58,852 bases of DNA. Origin: a virus. Shown here one piece after another: positions 23,526 through 33,162 of the stretch (positions are counted from its first letter, which is position 1; every line of letters begins with the position of its first letter). The translations under genes and the position numbers were made by a program. The notes beneath the pieces are model-generated. The model made no database searches, had not been told where the DNA came from, and saw nothing but the letters and a program-made list of their open reading frames with translations. The stretch covers positions 1 to 58,852 of the IMG/VR virus record IMGVR_UViG_3300020463_000023. One strand, given 5' to 3'.

Positions 23526-23759
23526 ATGTTCATACAGATAGCACCTAAGGCACGAGTCTATGTCACAGACACAGATGTTGAATTCATAAAAGCACACGCA
23601 CTGGAATCATTCAGGAGTGATCGACTGTCTCCTGAGGATGCAGACAGAGCCAAAAAGTTGGCAGACAAAGCCGTGTTCGTTCGTAAGAAACTTGACACCC
23701 ATATGCAATATGCTTTAAATAGAAAGATAAAGTTCGTTGCTAATGACAGGAAAAAATAA
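23526..23759 (+). CDS. hypothetical small protein
   Basis: A 77-aa basic protein (MFIQIAPKARVYVTDTDVEF; SPEDADRAKKLADKAVFVRK). It is followed by an overlapping ORF at 23743, and the block 23.2-25.5 kb has the gene order of a late structural operon. Function unknown. Confidence 0.55.
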   Translation: MFIQIAPKARVYVTDTDVEFIKAHALESFRSDRLSPEDADRAKKLADKAVFVRKKLDTHMQYALNRKIKFVANDRKK

Positions 23760-24246
23760 ATCAGAACTGGTAAAACAGATAGAGGCCTACGGGCTGAAGA
23801 GCAAACTTGCGGATCTGGCGCACAAGGAACAGGCACGCAGGCCATTCCGTCACCTGCCAAAGCAGTTCTCGAAAGGCATCCTGATAGGCAACATAGCCAT
23901 TGTACCCAAGAAACACACCGGCACCAGATACGTCTATGTCATAGCGGACATGCTGGAGGCACAGGTACTGCATGACGACATTAACTTGAAACAGACTGCT
24001 ATACTGGTCGCACACTACCTTGCGGATGGTAAGAATATTCCCGCCGACATTCTGGACTTGGACATGAAACACGCATCACAACTGTTCGACATTCAGAGTG
24101 CCAAACGTATGATACGTGAAGCACACAAAGGCAAGGACGAACTTATGGAAGACGTCTATTGGGACAGGCTGGATGTCGCTAACCGTCTAGCGGACCAACA
24201 CAAAAGCAAGATACAACAGATCTTTAATGACACGTTCGGAGCATAG
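23743..24246 (+). CDS. hypothetical late protein
   Basis: A 167-aa protein beginning MTGKNKSELVKQIEAYGLKS. The ATG at 23743 overlaps the upstream gene by 17 nt; a TTG two codons earlier is the alternative. Regular helices with YVYVIADMLEAQVLHDDINL in the centre. It lies between two structural-type genes under late control. No family recognised. Confidence 0.6.
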   Translation: MTGKNKSELVKQIEAYGLKSKLADLAHKEQARRPFRHLPKQFSKGILIGNIAIVPKKHTGTRYVYVIADMLEAQVLHDDINLKQTAILVAHYLADGKNIPADILDLDMKHASQLFDIQSAKRMIREAHKGKDELMEDVYWDRLDVANRLADQHKSKIQQIFNDTFGA

Positions 24247-24248
24247 AT

Positions 24249-24256
24249 AATAAATA
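24249..24256 (+). promoter_or_regulatory. late promoter AATAAATA
   Basis: AATAAATA lies 8 nt before ATG 24265. Confidence 0.6.
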
Positions 24257-24264
24257 AACACAGT

Positions 24265-25128
24265 ATGAAGAGCTTAGACCTTACAAAACCCATTACTACT
24301 GAATCTCTATTGAAAGAATTTGAATCAAGGTTCAACATGACCATGGATCTATCGCAGTTCACTGAAGAAGAACTGCAGGACTACGCAAATCACGTGAGAA
24401 CAAAGATACACGAAATCACACAGAACACACACTTCGGACAAGAATTAAAAGACGACAGTTATCAAAAGAGCCAGATGATGTTGGACATAATCAACCAAGC
24501 AATCTCAGAAAGGAAACTTGCTGAGTATGGTGGTGGGATGGCAAATGATCCTGAAACTAGAGGCGGTGCAACAGCCATTTCAGCAAAAACAAAATTAGAT
24601 AAAGGTCAATCTCTTAGCCAGGATGAGAAAAAGGTTGTTAGCAAACTAATACAAAAAGAAGGTGTTGAAGAACAATCAGAATTAATTTTAGCCGCAAAAG
24701 ACATGATGGACAAAGTCACATCATTCTTGGAAGATCTAGCATCAATGAAGACAGAAGGCATGTTAGAACTGGCAGACAGAATCAGAGACGAGATGGGTGC
24801 TGAGAAATCAGACGCATTCCTACAAAAAATCCAACCAGCGATTGAACAGGCGGAAGCCACTTTAACGACAACTAGACAAGAGCTAGACAACGGTGTAAGA
24901 ATATTGACCGGAGAAGAAGTAGCATCAGACCCAATGGGCGCCGATGACACGATGGACATGGACACAGATCTAGACTCACTGGACTCAGAAGGTGGAGAAG
25001 AGACAGATGAGTTTGGAGCCTCTGATGCCGAAGCAGGTGGCACAGAACCAGAAGGCAGAGAACAAAGAGAATCCAAAGAAGTGTTTGAAGCATCAAACAG
25101 ATTGTTCAGTAAACTAGCAGGGAAGTAG
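24265..25128 (+). CDS. virion or scaffold-type protein with acidic C-terminal region
   Basis: A 287-aa protein with a helical first 215 residues and then a strongly acidic stretch (DTMDMDTDLDSLDSEGGEE...) before a final SKEVFEASNRLFSKLAGK helix. Helical body plus acidic low-complexity region is typical of phage scaffold or prohead-core proteins, but no motif proves it. It starts 8 nt after a late promoter and is followed after 4 nt by the GTG-start gene at 25133. Confidence 0.5.
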   Translation: MKSLDLTKPITTESLLKEFESRFNMTMDLSQFTEEELQDYANHVRTKIHEITQNTHFGQELKDDSYQKSQMMLDIINQAISERKLAEYGGGMANDPETRGGATAISAKTKLDKGQSLSQDEKKVVSKLIQKEGVEEQSELILAAKDMMDKVTSFLEDLASMKTEGMLELADRIRDEMGAEKSDAFLQKIQPAIEQAEATLTTTRQELDNGVRILTGEEVASDPMGADDTMDMDTDLDSLDSEGGEETDEFGASDAEAGGTEPEGREQRESKEVFEASNRLFSKLAGK

Positions 25129-25132
25129 TCCT

Positions 25133-25489
25133 GTGAGATTTTTCGAATTCAACAAAAGCGACACAGACCTAGAGTCAGCACTCATCAACATCCTGTTGAA
25201 CATGAAGGGCGACGCTGACGAGAAGGAACAAGCATCAGACATCAGCATGGACGCAGTCAAACAGATCATGAGCAACACAGGTTATCCAGCATTCAACTAC
25301 GACGTGTTCAAGAGAATCTATGACCAGGACGGTGACCTAAAGAATGTTGTGGCAGACTTTGACAATGAAAAGATTGTTGTTAAGACAGACCAAGAAGCAG
25401 AAAAAGATCCTAGCATGGACTATGACGATCAGGGTAGCACGGACACAGTCAAACGGATGGCCAAGTCCGCGATGAAACGTAGACAATAA
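25133..25489 (+). CDS. hypothetical acidic late protein
   Basis: A 118-aa protein with a GTG start (MRFFEFNKSDTDLESALINI). Acidic in the middle, with a basic tail (RMAKSAMKRRQ). Its position straight after the scaffold-like gene suggests a partner role. No family recognised. Confidence 0.55.
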   Translation: MRFFEFNKSDTDLESALINILLNMKGDADEKEQASDISMDAVKQIMSNTGYPAFNYDVFKRIYDQDGDLKNVVADFDNEKIVVKTDQEAEKDPSMDYDDQGSTDTVKRMAKSAMKRRQ

Positions 25490-25503
25490 AACTAATTACT
25501 AAA

Positions 25504-27162
25504 ATGCACTATGATAGCAAGATTTACCAGTTGAACTCTTTGCGACTGGGCCTGATACACGAGGACAACATCCAAAACAAACCTAGTATTTTTGTTGCAG
25601 TTGGATCTCAGGCCGTAGAAACCAAGAGCAGAATCAAAAAATACATAGACCTCGACCAGGCAGGCACACACAACATCATCATCATTCCCCACGACTTCGA
25701 TGGAACCGAGCCGGGAGACAACCACGAAATTTACACCTACTATGAAACACAATTGGGTGTTGAATTCTATCTCACTGAAAAAATCCCCCTCGACCATGTT
25801 TTCTTCAAGGACTTCGGCAAGCCCATGGAGAACTTCACCGAATACCATTTTGACGAAAGTGCAAGATTCAAAAAGCGGAAATGTGAATCAGGATTTGGCA
25901 AGAGCAAGGTCTTCTGCGACAAGCCCTTCGATCACAACTACGTCCACCCGGACGGCAGAATAAGATTGTGTTGCACTACCAAACAAAACCTACCTACCAA
26001 CAACGGGTACAATCTGTTCAACGCTGGCACACACAGCGTCGACGACTATTGGAACAGTGCTAGGATGAAAGAAGTACGCAGGAAGATGATTGCGGGCGAG
26101 AAGATAAAGGACTGCGAACGATGTTATCAGCAAGAGCAACAGGGTGTAAAAAGTATGAGAAGCACACAGTTCATGGAAGATTACATCAGGGACACCCTGC
26201 CCGATGGCACGTATCTCAAATCAGCAAACACAATGCAAATGCAACTGGGGAACATCTGTAATCTCAAGTGCAAGATGTGTAGTCAGGAGTACAGCCACAT
26301 GCACGGACTGGAGACGCTAGCCATAGGTGAACAGGATCCAGAATGGTTCCATTGGGTCAAGGAGCAAGGAGCAAACGTCAACAACTGGACCAACGATCTA
26401 GGACGCAAGGAGGAATGGTACAAAAATCCTGACACAAAACAAAAGATGTTTGATCACATCAGTAAAAACATTGAACAACTTGTGGTGATCGGAGGTGAGC
26501 CCACCCTTATCCCGGAGTTCTATGAACTGTTCGAACACTGTGATCAGCAAGGGACAATAGGAGACAAGGGTGTAACCATAGTAACAAATTTAACAAACAC
26601 AAACGAAAGACTCACAAAGTGGTTGCCAAAGTTAAAAAACTGGACTATATGGGCCAGTGTGGATGGGGTAGGTGACAGGACAGAGTACATACGGTACCCA
26701 AGTAAGTGGCAAAAGATTCTCGAGAGCCTTAAGTTCTATAGACAGAACCTAGGCACCAATGGTAACATAACTTTAAGCCCTGCGGTTCAGTTGCTGAACA
26801 TAGACCAATTGGACGACATCATAAAATGGTGGAAGGACTGGTGCGGGGGTGAACTGAATGACCAGTTTGGATGGACATGGTTGGCCACTGTTTGGTATCC
26901 TTTGATATGCAATCCAAGTATAGCACCGCGTGAATGGAGACTGAAAGTGGCAGACAAACTTTCCAATTACCAGTTTGACAATTTCTATGAAAACATAGTA
27001 GAGTCTCTCCGCGAAGACAAACACACCGAGGAGCAGTACAGAGAGCTACAAAAATCATTCATCAAGTACAATGATCGACAGGACCAGTTCCGGCATGTCT
27101 CACACACTTGGCGACAACTGTTGCCCGATCTGGATCAGTCTTTGACAAAATCATTAGGATAA
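25504..27162 (+). CDS. twitch-domain radical SAM protein
   Basis: A 552-aa protein. ICNLKCKMCSQ carries the CxxxCxxC iron-sulfur motif (Cys about 252, 256 and 259) that cleaves S-adenosylmethionine. VVIGGEPTLIPEF is the GGE-type SAM-binding segment and WASVDGVGDRTEYIRYPSKW a later barrel block. Unusually, a cysteine-rich SPASM/twitch-like module (CESGFGKSKVFCDKPF, RLCCTT, CERCYQQ) precedes the barrel. Proteins of this layout occur in T4-like marine phages among structural genes; the substrate is unknown. The last bases contain the promoter for 27177. Confidence 0.8.
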   Translation: MHYDSKIYQLNSLRLGLIHEDNIQNKPSIFVAVGSQAVETKSRIKKYIDLDQAGTHNIIIIPHDFDGTEPGDNHEIYTYYETQLGVEFYLTEKIPLDHVFFKDFGKPMENFTEYHFDESARFKKRKCESGFGKSKVFCDKPFDHNYVHPDGRIRLCCTTKQNLPTNNGYNLFNAGTHSVDDYWNSARMKEVRRKMIAGEKIKDCERCYQQEQQGVKSMRSTQFMEDYIRDTLPDGTYLKSANTMQMQLGNICNLKCKMCSQEYSHMHGLETLAIGEQDPEWFHWVKEQGANVNNWTNDLGRKEEWYKNPDTKQKMFDHISKNIEQLVVIGGEPTLIPEFYELFEHCDQQGTIGDKGVTIVTNLTNTNERLTKWLPKLKNWTIWASVDGVGDRTEYIRYPSKWQKILESLKFYRQNLGTNGNITLSPAVQLLNIDQLDDIIKWWKDWCGGELNDQFGWTWLATVWYPLICNPSIAPREWRLKVADKLSNYQFDNFYENIVESLREDKHTEEQYRELQKSFIKYNDRQDQFRHVSHTWRQLLPDLDQSLTKSLG

Positions 27163-27170
27163 TATATAAT
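27142..27170 (+). promoter_or_regulatory. sigma70 promoter TTGACA-17-TATAAT
   Basis: Perfect -35 (27142-27147) and -10 (27165-27170) hexamers at 17-bp spacing. The predicted start of transcription falls on or next to ATG 27177, so the nuclease mRNA is probably leaderless. Confidence 0.8.
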
Positions 27171-27176
27171 ATGAGT

Positions 27177-27881
27177 ATGAAGATACCAAAAGATGTCCTA
27201 GACGACAAGGGCATTGTATACAATCAGAAATACCCGTACAGAGAACTATCCAGGGTAACTAAGAATCACAAGAGACACTACGCCACCCCAGATGGCAGAC
27301 AGGTACCATCAGTGACCACCGTGCTGAGTGCCACCAAAGATATGACACATTTACACGCATGGCGTAAAAGGATTGGTGTGGAGAAGGCACAGCAGATCAC
27401 CACAGAGAGTGCAAATATAGGAACGGTGATGCACCGTAGCCTGGAGAAGCATGTTAAAGGTGAGGACAGAACTCCCGGCTCAAATCTTATACAGCAGAAA
27501 GCACACCGGATGGCCAACGTTATTATTGACAATGGTCTGAATAATGTAAGTGAAGTATGGGGATCAGAGGTATCACTGTACTACCCGGAACTGTATGCAG
27601 GCACAACTGACCTGGTTGGTGTGTACAAGGGCGAACCAGCCATAATGGATTTCAAACAAGCTCGTAGACTGAAGAAGAAAGAGTGGGTGGAAGATTACTA
27701 TCTGCAACTGGTGGCATACGCAGAAGCACACAACAAACAATATGATACACAGATCAAGACAGGCCGTATTTTCATATGCACACAGGCCAACGAGTATCAA
27801 ACATTTGACATAGACAACTACGACCAGTGGGTAGGCAAGTGGTACGCAAAATTGGAGCAATACTACAAGTTAATACTGTAA
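27177..27881 (+). CDS. PD-(D/E)XK (RecB/Cas4-like) nuclease
   Basis: A 234-aa protein. GTVMHRSLEKHVKG is the conserved helix with the active-site-adjacent His/Glu. LYAGTTDLVGVYKGEPAIMDFKQARR supplies the catalytic Asp, Asp-x-Lys, and YYLQLVAYAEA the QxxxYA helix of the PD-(D/E)XK exonuclease fold. In phages such proteins act in recombination or DNA degradation. The start was placed at ATG 27177 because a perfect promoter ends at 27170; ATG 27171 is the alternative. Confidence 0.75.
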   Translation: MKIPKDVLDDKGIVYNQKYPYRELSRVTKNHKRHYATPDGRQVPSVTTVLSATKDMTHLHAWRKRIGVEKAQQITTESANIGTVMHRSLEKHVKGEDRTPGSNLIQQKAHRMANVIIDNGLNNVSEVWGSEVSLYYPELYAGTTDLVGVYKGEPAIMDFKQARRLKKKEWVEDYYLQLVAYAEAHNKQYDTQIKTGRIFICTQANEYQTFDIDNYDQWVGKWYAKLEQYYKLIL

Positions 27882-27887
27882 TAAATA
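27880..27887 (+). promoter_or_regulatory. late promoter AATAAATA
   Basis: AATAAATA overlaps the nuclease stop codon region and lies 7 nt before ATG 27895, switching from early to late control. Confidence 0.6.
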
Positions 27888-27894
27888 ACTGTAT

Positions 27895-29490
27895 ATGCCG
27901 ATAGTACAGATATCTAGAATACAACACAGACGTGGAAAACGAACAGATCTGCCTCAATTGGCCGCGGGTGAACTGGGTTGGGTAGTTGACGAACAGAGAT
28001 TATTCATTGGAAACGGTACCGTGGCAGACGGTGCACCAGCGGTGGGAAACACGGAAATCGTTACTGAAGGCAGTTCAGCATTCACAACGGCATTGAGCCA
28101 CACCTACAAAGGCTACCTCGGTGACAGCACACCAGTTGGCACAGCACAACAGAGAACACTACAACAGAGATTAGATGACTATGTGTCTGTGAAAGACTTT
28201 GGTGCAACAGGTGATGACAGCACAGCAGACGTGACAGCGATACAGAATGCAATAGATGAAATTTACAAAGACACAGACAAGAATGACACAAGATCAAGGA
28301 GAGTGCTTTTCTTTCCGGCAGGCACATACAAGATAAACACCGCACTCAAAATCCCACCATTCGCACACTTGGTAGGTGAAGGACCAGACAAGACCATAAT
28401 TAAGAATTCAGGCAACAACGCTGTGATGGTTACACAGGACGACGATGGTAACGTTGGCGCTGACATAGGTAACTCAGGCGCTACAATCCCACAGCAAATA
28501 CAAATCTCAAACATGACGTTAAGGAACACGGTTGCCTATGGTGGCATATCTCTTGATAGGGCTACAAGTGTTTACATAAACAATGTTAAATTTCGTGGAT
28601 CATACGCCACTGGGGCAGATGCCTCAACATCAAAAGGTGTCACAGTAAATCATTCTAACGCAACATTAGAGACAAATCGTGTGACATTTAATCAATGCCA
28701 ATTCACAAGTTTTGCTAGATTGGTAGACATCAGTTTCAACGCAACAAACATTAGATTCCAAGCATGTGATTTTTCAACTGCATTTCATGGAGCTCTACTT
28801 GGTGCAGAGATGGACGGTAGTACGGCAGGATTGAATGAGGGACCAAGGGACGTGCAATTTGTAAGTTCAAGTTGGAGCAATATAGGACAGCAGGCCATAT
28901 TGGTAGCACCAGCGACAGGTGCCACAGACGGCGCAGGTCCAAGACACATAGTTTCACACGCTAACTTCTATTCAAAGGATGTAGGAAACAACTTCCAAGG
29001 AACAGGCACATTCGGTGAAGTTCCAGTAATACAGTTTGACAACGACGAATGCACATCTGTACAAGACTTCTTTGAAAGAACAGACCTAAGACAATCAGAT
29101 GGCAGTTCAAACTTGAATGCCGCACCAGAGGTCCAGGGAATAGGTGTATCATCTAAGTTGATTAAATCACAGACTTTACCTGACAACACATCGTCGGCCA
29201 CTACGATAAACGAATATCCAGCACTTACAAGTAAAGGAATATCAATAAAGTATAAAATTACTAGAGGGACTCTTGATAGGACAGGTGAATTTATTATCAG
29301 TGCATCTACGACAGCAGTAGGTTTCGATGATACATTCACAGAAAGCGGTGCTGATGTTGGTGTCACACTGTCAGCGGTACTAGACGACAAAGATTCCACG
29401 GCTGGTAATGAGACAGTTGCATTTAAATTCGTAACTACAAGCACAGGTACTGCCGCAACAATAGATTACCAGACAACAATCATAGCATAA
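27895..29490 (+). CDS. tail fibre or tailspike with pectate-lyase-type beta-helix
   Basis: A 531-aa protein. The N-terminus (ISRIQHRRGKRTDLPQLAAG, then ELGWVVDEQRLFIGNG) matches the Mtd-type N-terminal domain that joins fibres to the virion. SVKDFGATGDDSTADVTAIQ and FFPAGTYKINTALKIPP are the opening of a pectate-lyase-3 right-handed beta-helix, and the following 200 residues contain repeated V/I-x-F/I-N/Q strands. It likely recognises or degrades a surface polysaccharide. The C-terminal 120 residues are a separate Thr/Ser-rich beta domain. Late promoter upstream. Confidence 0.8.
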   Translation: MPIVQISRIQHRRGKRTDLPQLAAGELGWVVDEQRLFIGNGTVADGAPAVGNTEIVTEGSSAFTTALSHTYKGYLGDSTPVGTAQQRTLQQRLDDYVSVKDFGATGDDSTADVTAIQNAIDEIYKDTDKNDTRSRRVLFFPAGTYKINTALKIPPFAHLVGEGPDKTIIKNSGNNAVMVTQDDDGNVGADIGNSGATIPQQIQISNMTLRNTVAYGGISLDRATSVYINNVKFRGSYATGADASTSKGVTVNHSNATLETNRVTFNQCQFTSFARLVDISFNATNIRFQACDFSTAFHGALLGAEMDGSTAGLNEGPRDVQFVSSSWSNIGQQAILVAPATGATDGAGPRHIVSHANFYSKDVGNNFQGTGTFGEVPVIQFDNDECTSVQDFFERTDLRQSDGSSNLNAAPEVQGIGVSSKLIKSQTLPDNTSSATTINEYPALTSKGISIKYKITRGTLDRTGEFIISASTTAVGFDDTFTESGADVGVTLSAVLDDKDSTAGNETVAFKFVTTSTGTAATIDYQTTIIA

Positions 29491-29545
29491 TTTTTCACAA
29501 ACAGATAGACAGAAAACTTTTTTTGTCGTAATATTAGTACATTAT

Positions 29546-29572
29546 AAAATTACATAACGACGCTGTAATTTT
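29546..29572 (+). terminator. stem-loop after the tail-fibre gene, possible terminator
   Basis: A perfect 9-bp inverted repeat AAAATTACA/TGTAATTTT with a 9-nt loop, in the 142-bp gap between tail fibre and nrdA. AT-rich, with no clear T run after it, so it could be a terminator or a regulatory hairpin. Confidence 0.5.
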
Positions 29573-29625
29573 ATTCGTACGAAGGGTAAGCAGAAAACTA
29601 AAAAAAAATTAAACACACGGATTTA

Positions 29626-29633
29626 GATAAATA
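29626..29633 (+). promoter_or_regulatory. late-type motif GATAAATA at the nrdA start
   Basis: GATAAATA ends on the A of ATG 29633. If used, the transcript would begin inside the first codons and translation would start at ATG 29681. Confidence 0.35.
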
Positions 29634-32035
29634 TGGATACAACAAAAACAAAAATCAAAAATAAAAATTACAAATACTTAATGCCGAACAACAACTCTAG
29701 TACGATCAAAGTCCAAAAAAGAGATGGCCGGCTGGAGAACCTTGACATCAATAAAATCCATTTCGTCGTTGAAGAGGCGTGTGAAGGACTTACTGGAGTA
29801 TCTTCTTCTCAGATAGAGATGAATGCCAACATACAGTTCTATGACGGCATGACCACAAAAGATATACAGAATGTTTTAGTTCGTTCGGCAAATGATCTTA
29901 TCAGTTTGGAGTCGCCAAACTATCAGTACGCCGCGGCTAGACTTCTTTCCTATGACGTGAGAAAGGAAGCACATGGTCAGTACGAATACATTCCTCTACT
30001 TAAACTTATTTTAAGAAATATCAGATCAGGTGTGTATGACAAAGGCATACTGGACAAGTATTCCAAGACTGAAATCAAGAAGTTCAACACATGGATCAAA
30101 CGAGAAAGAGATCTTAAATTCACTTACGCAGGTCTTAGGCAGATATGTGACAAGTATCTGGTACAGGACAGAAGCACTGGCCAACTTTACGAGACACCGC
30201 AGGACATGTACATGATGATCGCGGCCACACTGTTCGCGGAGTACCCAACGAAAACGAGGATGAGTTATGTTAAAAAATATTATGACGCAATCAGTCTACA
30301 CAAAATCAATATACCAACTCCTGTTATGGCTGGTGTTAGGACTCCTATTCGTCAGTTTGCTAGTTGTGTCCTCGTGGATTCAGACGATACTCTCCCTAGT
30401 ATATTTTCTAGTGATATGGCTATCGGACTTTATGTTGCACGTAGGGCCGGTATTGGAATCAATGCAGGGCGTATCAGAGGCATAAACTCTAAGATAAGGG
30501 GAGGGGAGGTCCAACACACAGGAGTCATTCCGTTCCTAAAGAAATTCGAATCCACTGTGAGATGTTGCACACAGAATGGTGTGCGTGGTGGAAACGCAAC
30601 TGTACACTTCCCAATATGGCATCCTGAAATAGAAGACATCCTTGTGCTTAAGAACAACAAAGGCACAGAAGACAACAGAGTGAGAAGAATGGATTACTCG
30701 ATACAAATCAGCAAAATGTTCTATGAGAGATTCATGAACGAAGAGGACATAACACTTATCTCTCCACATCAGGCTCCAGGACTCTACGAAGCGTTTGGCA
30801 CTGATGAGTTTGACGACTTGTACTTGAAGTATGAGGCAGACAAAACAATTCCAAAGAAAACAGTGCCAGCACAGGACCTGTTCTTTGATCTTTTAAAAGA
30901 GAGAGCAGAAACAGGCAGGATCTACATAATGAACTTGGATCACTGTAACTCTCACAGTTCATTCAAAGACAAAGTTTCAATGAGTAACCTGTGTCAAGAA
31001 ATAACACTGCCAACCACACCCATACAGGACATACACGACGAGCAGGGAGAGATTGCACTCTGTATACTGTCAGCGGTCAATGTAGGTGGACTCAATGATT
31101 TGAGTGAATTAGAAAACATCTGTGACCTAAGTGTTAGAGCACTGGAACAAATCATAGACTATCAAGACTATCCAGTTAAGGCGGCAGAGGTAAGCACAAA
31201 GAAAAGAAGAAGTTTAGGAATTGGATATATTGGACTGGCACACTACATCGCAAAACATGGCGTCAAGTATTCAGATCCAAAGGCTTGGGAGTTGGTAGAC
31301 AGACTTTCTGAAGCATTCCAATACAACCTATTGAGAGCAAGTTGCAACATAGCAATGGAGAAAGGCAAGTGTGAAGGATTTGAAAGAACAAAATATGCAG
31401 ACGGACTACTACCGATTGATCACTATAAAAAAGAAGTGGATGAGATTGTACCACACAAACAGAGAATGGCATGGGAAAGTCTAAGGAAAGACATTGCCAA
31501 GTATGGACTAAGACATAGTACACTGTCAGCACAGATGCCAAGTGAAAGTAGTTCTGTGGTTTCAAATGAGACAAATGGCATAGAACCACCAAGAGCATTG
31601 TTGGCAATCAAGAAAAGCAAGAAAGGTCCACTGAAGCAGATAGCACCAGGGTTCCCTAAACTTAAAAATGATTACACACTGTTATGGGATATGCCAAACA
31701 ATACAGGTTACATCAATGTTGTAGCAATGATGCAGAAATATTTTGACCAGGCCATATCAGGCAACTGGAGTTATAACCCATTACAGCATGAAAACAACGA
31801 AGTGCCTCTTTCGGCCATGGCACAGGACATGCTTACAGCATACAAGTATGGGTGGAAGACGAGTTATTATCAGAACACATACGATTTCAAAGGGGAGGAA
31901 GAGGATGTACAACCAGCGGGCATAGCCGCACAATTAGAAGACGACGGAGAGGATGTTATTCTCGAACCTGAAAATCCAATTGAGCAGATAAGTAGTACCG
32001 CAGACGACGGTGAGTGCGACGCCTGTACAATCTAA
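29633..32035 (+). CDS. nrdA: ribonucleoside-diphosphate reductase alpha subunit, class Ia
   Basis: An 800-aa protein that reduces NDPs to dNDPs for phage DNA synthesis together with NrdB. IKVQKRDGRLENLDINKI opens an ATP-cone domain. FASCVLVDSDDT, ARRAGIGINAGRIRG, NLCQEITLP (active-site Cys), MPSESSSVVSN and YYQNTYD (radical-transfer Tyr pair) follow in family order, and the C-terminal CDACTI carries the redox CxxC pair. The start may be ATG 29681, which begins MPNNNSSTIKVQKRD; neither start has a Shine-Dalgarno sequence. It is followed by nrdB after 12 nt. Confidence 0.95.
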   Translation: MDTTKTKIKNKNYKYLMPNNNSSTIKVQKRDGRLENLDINKIHFVVEEACEGLTGVSSSQIEMNANIQFYDGMTTKDIQNVLVRSANDLISLESPNYQYAAARLLSYDVRKEAHGQYEYIPLLKLILRNIRSGVYDKGILDKYSKTEIKKFNTWIKRERDLKFTYAGLRQICDKYLVQDRSTGQLYETPQDMYMMIAATLFAEYPTKTRMSYVKKYYDAISLHKINIPTPVMAGVRTPIRQFASCVLVDSDDTLPSIFSSDMAIGLYVARRAGIGINAGRIRGINSKIRGGEVQHTGVIPFLKKFESTVRCCTQNGVRGGNATVHFPIWHPEIEDILVLKNNKGTEDNRVRRMDYSIQISKMFYERFMNEEDITLISPHQAPGLYEAFGTDEFDDLYLKYEADKTIPKKTVPAQDLFFDLLKERAETGRIYIMNLDHCNSHSSFKDKVSMSNLCQEITLPTTPIQDIHDEQGEIALCILSAVNVGGLNDLSELENICDLSVRALEQIIDYQDYPVKAAEVSTKKRRSLGIGYIGLAHYIAKHGVKYSDPKAWELVDRLSEAFQYNLLRASCNIAMEKGKCEGFERTKYADGLLPIDHYKKEVDEIVPHKQRMAWESLRKDIAKYGLRHSTLSAQMPSESSSVVSNETNGIEPPRALLAIKKSKKGPLKQIAPGFPKLKNDYTLLWDMPNNTGYINVVAMMQKYFDQAISGNWSYNPLQHENNEVPLSAMAQDMLTAYKYGWKTSYYQNTYDFKGEEEDVQPAGIAAQLEDDGEDVILEPENPIEQISSTADDGECDACTI

Positions 32036-32047
32036 CATTATAAAATT

Positions 32048-33151
32048 ATGACGACAAAAACAGTTTTTAACCAGGAGAAAGTTGACTTTACTAAACAGCC
32101 TATGTTCTTTGGCGAGGACGGTGGCATACAGAGATATGACGAGTTCAAGTATCCACAGTTCGACAAACTGAATCAAACAATGATAGGTTACTTTTGGAGG
32201 CCTGAGGAAGTTAGTTTGCAGAAAGACAGAGCAGACTTCATGAACTTCAGACCAGAACAGAAACACATATTCACATCAAACTTGAAATACCAAACACTGT
32301 TGGATTCTGTACAGGGCAGAGGACCAAGTCTTATGTTCTTGCCATATGTTAGCAATCCAGAACTGGAAGGTTGCATAGTGACCTGGGATTTCTTTGAAAC
32401 AATACACTCACGTTCATACACACACATCATGAAGAATGTTTACAGTGATCCCTCAGAAGTTTTTGACACTATCTTACAAGACAAAGAGATTCTAAAGAGA
32501 GCAAAGAGTGTCACAGGTGAGTATGACAAGTTTGGTAGCATGGCATTGGATTATGCTGTGGGCAAGAAAGTGGACATGTTGGCTCTCAAGAAACAACTTT
32601 ACCTAGCAATGAACACAGTTAACCTACTAGAAGGTCTGAGATTCTACATATCGTTTGCCTGCACATTCGCATTTGGTGAACTGAAACTCATGGAAGGTTC
32701 AGCAAAGATACTTTCATTGATAGCAAGGGACGAAGCAACACACTTGAACCTTTCCACACACGTGATCAAGGCATGGCAAAAAGGTGATGATCCGGAAATG
32801 ACCAAGGCCATGAAAGGCACAGAGAAGACAGTGATACAGATGTTCAAGGACTGTGTCGAAGAAGAGAAAGCATGGGCCAAGTACCTTTTCAAAGATGGTT
32901 CTATAATAGGACTCAATGAGAAACTGTTGGGCAACTACGTTGAATGGATTGCCAACAAGAGACTGAGAGCACTGGGATATGATCCACTATACGACATATC
33001 AGCATCAGCAAACCCACTTCCATGGACGCAACACTGGCTATCATCAAAAGGTATGCAGGTGGCACCACAGGAAACAGAAGTAGAGTCATACATAGTTGGC
33101 GGCATCAAACAGGATGTCAAGAAAGGTCAATTCAGCAAGTTCAAACTTTAG
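32048..33151 (+). CDS. nrdB: ribonucleoside-diphosphate reductase beta subunit, class Ia
   Basis: A 367-aa ferritin-like protein that houses the di-iron tyrosyl-radical cofactor. WDFFETIHSRSYTHIMKN contains Glu (about 117), His (about 120) and the radical Tyr (about 124). IARDEATHLNLSTH supplies further metal ligands. The C-terminal tail SKFKL should dock to NrdA. Full length and intact. The next gene, cytochrome b, starts 11 nt after it, so the three could be expressed together. Confidence 0.95.
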   Translation: MTTKTVFNQEKVDFTKQPMFFGEDGGIQRYDEFKYPQFDKLNQTMIGYFWRPEEVSLQKDRADFMNFRPEQKHIFTSNLKYQTLLDSVQGRGPSLMFLPYVSNPELEGCIVTWDFFETIHSRSYTHIMKNVYSDPSEVFDTILQDKEILKRAKSVTGEYDKFGSMALDYAVGKKVDMLALKKQLYLAMNTVNLLEGLRFYISFACTFAFGELKLMEGSAKILSLIARDEATHLNLSTHVIKAWQKGDDPEMTKAMKGTEKTVIQMFKDCVEEEKAWAKYLFKDGSIIGLNEKLLGNYVEWIANKRLRALGYDPLYDISASANPLPWTQHWLSSKGMQVAPQETEVESYIVGGIKQDVKKGQFSKFKL

Positions 33152-33162
33152 AATTTATACAC

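Noticed and set aside
24606-25096. Minus-strand ORFs opposite the acidic virion or scaffold gene
   Set aside because: Ser- or Leu-rich shadows of the plus-strand acidic low-complexity region, with no start signals.
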